NCBI RefSeq assembly: GCF_014596565.1
Contig: NZ_NOIN01000003.1
Coordinates: 1 to 64,000, forward strand
Origin: Pseudomonas sp. PSB18
GTDB lineage: Bacteria > Pseudomonadota > Gammaproteobacteria > Pseudomonadales > Pseudomonadaceae
DNA: 64,000 nt
Direction of reading: 5' to 3'
Positions 63,987 to 64,000 of this stretch are shown here, one piece after another. The translations under genes were made by a program, and so were the position numbers. The stretch's first letter is position 1, and each line of letters starts with the position of its first letter. The notes under the pieces are model-generated. The model saw nothing but the letters and a program-made list of their open reading frames with translations. It did no database searches and was not told the origin of the DNA.

Positions 63987-63994
63987 TTGTTGTT
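63987..63994 (-). promoter_or_regulatory. Candidate Hfq/Crc site in the AGE-gene leader
   Basis: The sense strand reads CAAAACAACAAAAAAGGT, almost identical to the gtsA leader; AACAACAA fits AAnAAnAA. The leader continues beyond the window edge. Confidence 0.55.
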
Positions 63995-64000
63995 TTGACG

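Noticed and set aside
1..64000. Mobile element, prophage or defence island
   Set aside because: No integrase, transposase, phage structural gene, restriction enzyme or toxin-antitoxin pair was recognisable; genes match known Pseudomonas core synteny.

Overview
The window is GC-rich chromosomal DNA of a fluorescent pseudomonad, most likely the Pseudomonas fluorescens group. The evidence is the protein sequences (PcaR, PcaK, BifA, RapA, OprB, HexR, Zwf and FadD1/FadD2 all read as Pseudomonas orthologues), gene orders known from P. aeruginosa and P. putida, and many Pseudomonas-type REP/REPIN palindromes between genes. I see no rRNA, tRNA, CRISPR array, integrase, transposase, phage gene or toxin-antitoxin pair. 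It reads as conserved catabolic and housekeeping chromosome rather than an accessory island.

Layout. (1) 1-11.6 kb: the protocatechuate branch of the beta-ketoadipate pathway. An OprD-type porin end (+) converges on a long minus-strand run pcaI-pcaJ-pcaF-pcaH-pcaG-pcaT-pcaB-pcaD-pcaC. Upstream are pcaK (4-hydroxybenzoate uptake) and pcaR (IclR regulator). Three palindromes of the form GTTCGNTTATCGAAC mark probable PcaR sites in front of pcaI, pcaK and pcaR. (2) 12-19.5 kb: a 66-aa protein, a PiT phosphate transporter, a 38-aa CcoM-like membrane peptide, a 53-aa Lys-rich protein, a 113-aa charged protein, rapA and a membrane coiled-coil protein. (3) 19.5-27.3 kb: an SDR epimerase, argP, an ACT-like protein plus argO, sodB, bifA (c-di-GMP phosphodiesterase) and an imelysin lipoprotein. 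(4) 27.5-30.1 kb: an ECF42-type sigma factor operon with SnoaL-like, YCII/DGPF and AHSA1 proteins and a candidate autoregulatory promoter. (5) 30.2-40.2 kb: GNAT and GyrI-like proteins, a LysE-type exporter, an AlaC-type aminotransferase, the gluconate genes gntT/gntK/gntR with three GntR boxes, a hypothetical protein, a second GNAT, a YihY-family protein coupled to peptide deformylase, and a hypothetical protein. (6) 40.4-49 kb: fadD1, fadD2, a monoacylglycerol-lipase-like hydrolase, phaJ1, and an AaeB/DUF1656/AaeA-like efflux operon. (7) 49.2-51.3 kb: a PA2169-type four-helix protein, a DUF3820 protein and a class V aminotransferase-fold enzyme. (8) 51.5-64 kb: glucose uptake and Entner-Doudoroff entry: zwf-pgl-eda opposite hexR, a hexose-6-phosphate mutarotase, oprB, gtsD-gtsC-gtsB-gtsA and an AGE-family sugar isomerase.

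How it works together. Glucose enters through OprB and GtsABCD and is processed by Zwf, Pgl and Eda. Gluconate enters through GntT and is phosphorylated by GntK. Aromatic acids enter through PcaK and the OprD-type porin and are cleaved to succinyl-CoA and acetyl-CoA. A-rich AAnAAnAA motifs of the Hfq/Crc type sit in the 5' leaders of pcaK, gntT, oprB, gtsA and the AGE gene, which suggests one catabolite-repression layer across these modules. The most notable points are the paired PcaR sites with identical spacing, the ECF42 operon with its own promoter, small genes below usual length cut-offs, and nested, inside-out and hybrid REPINs. I found no convincing wholly new multi-gene system.
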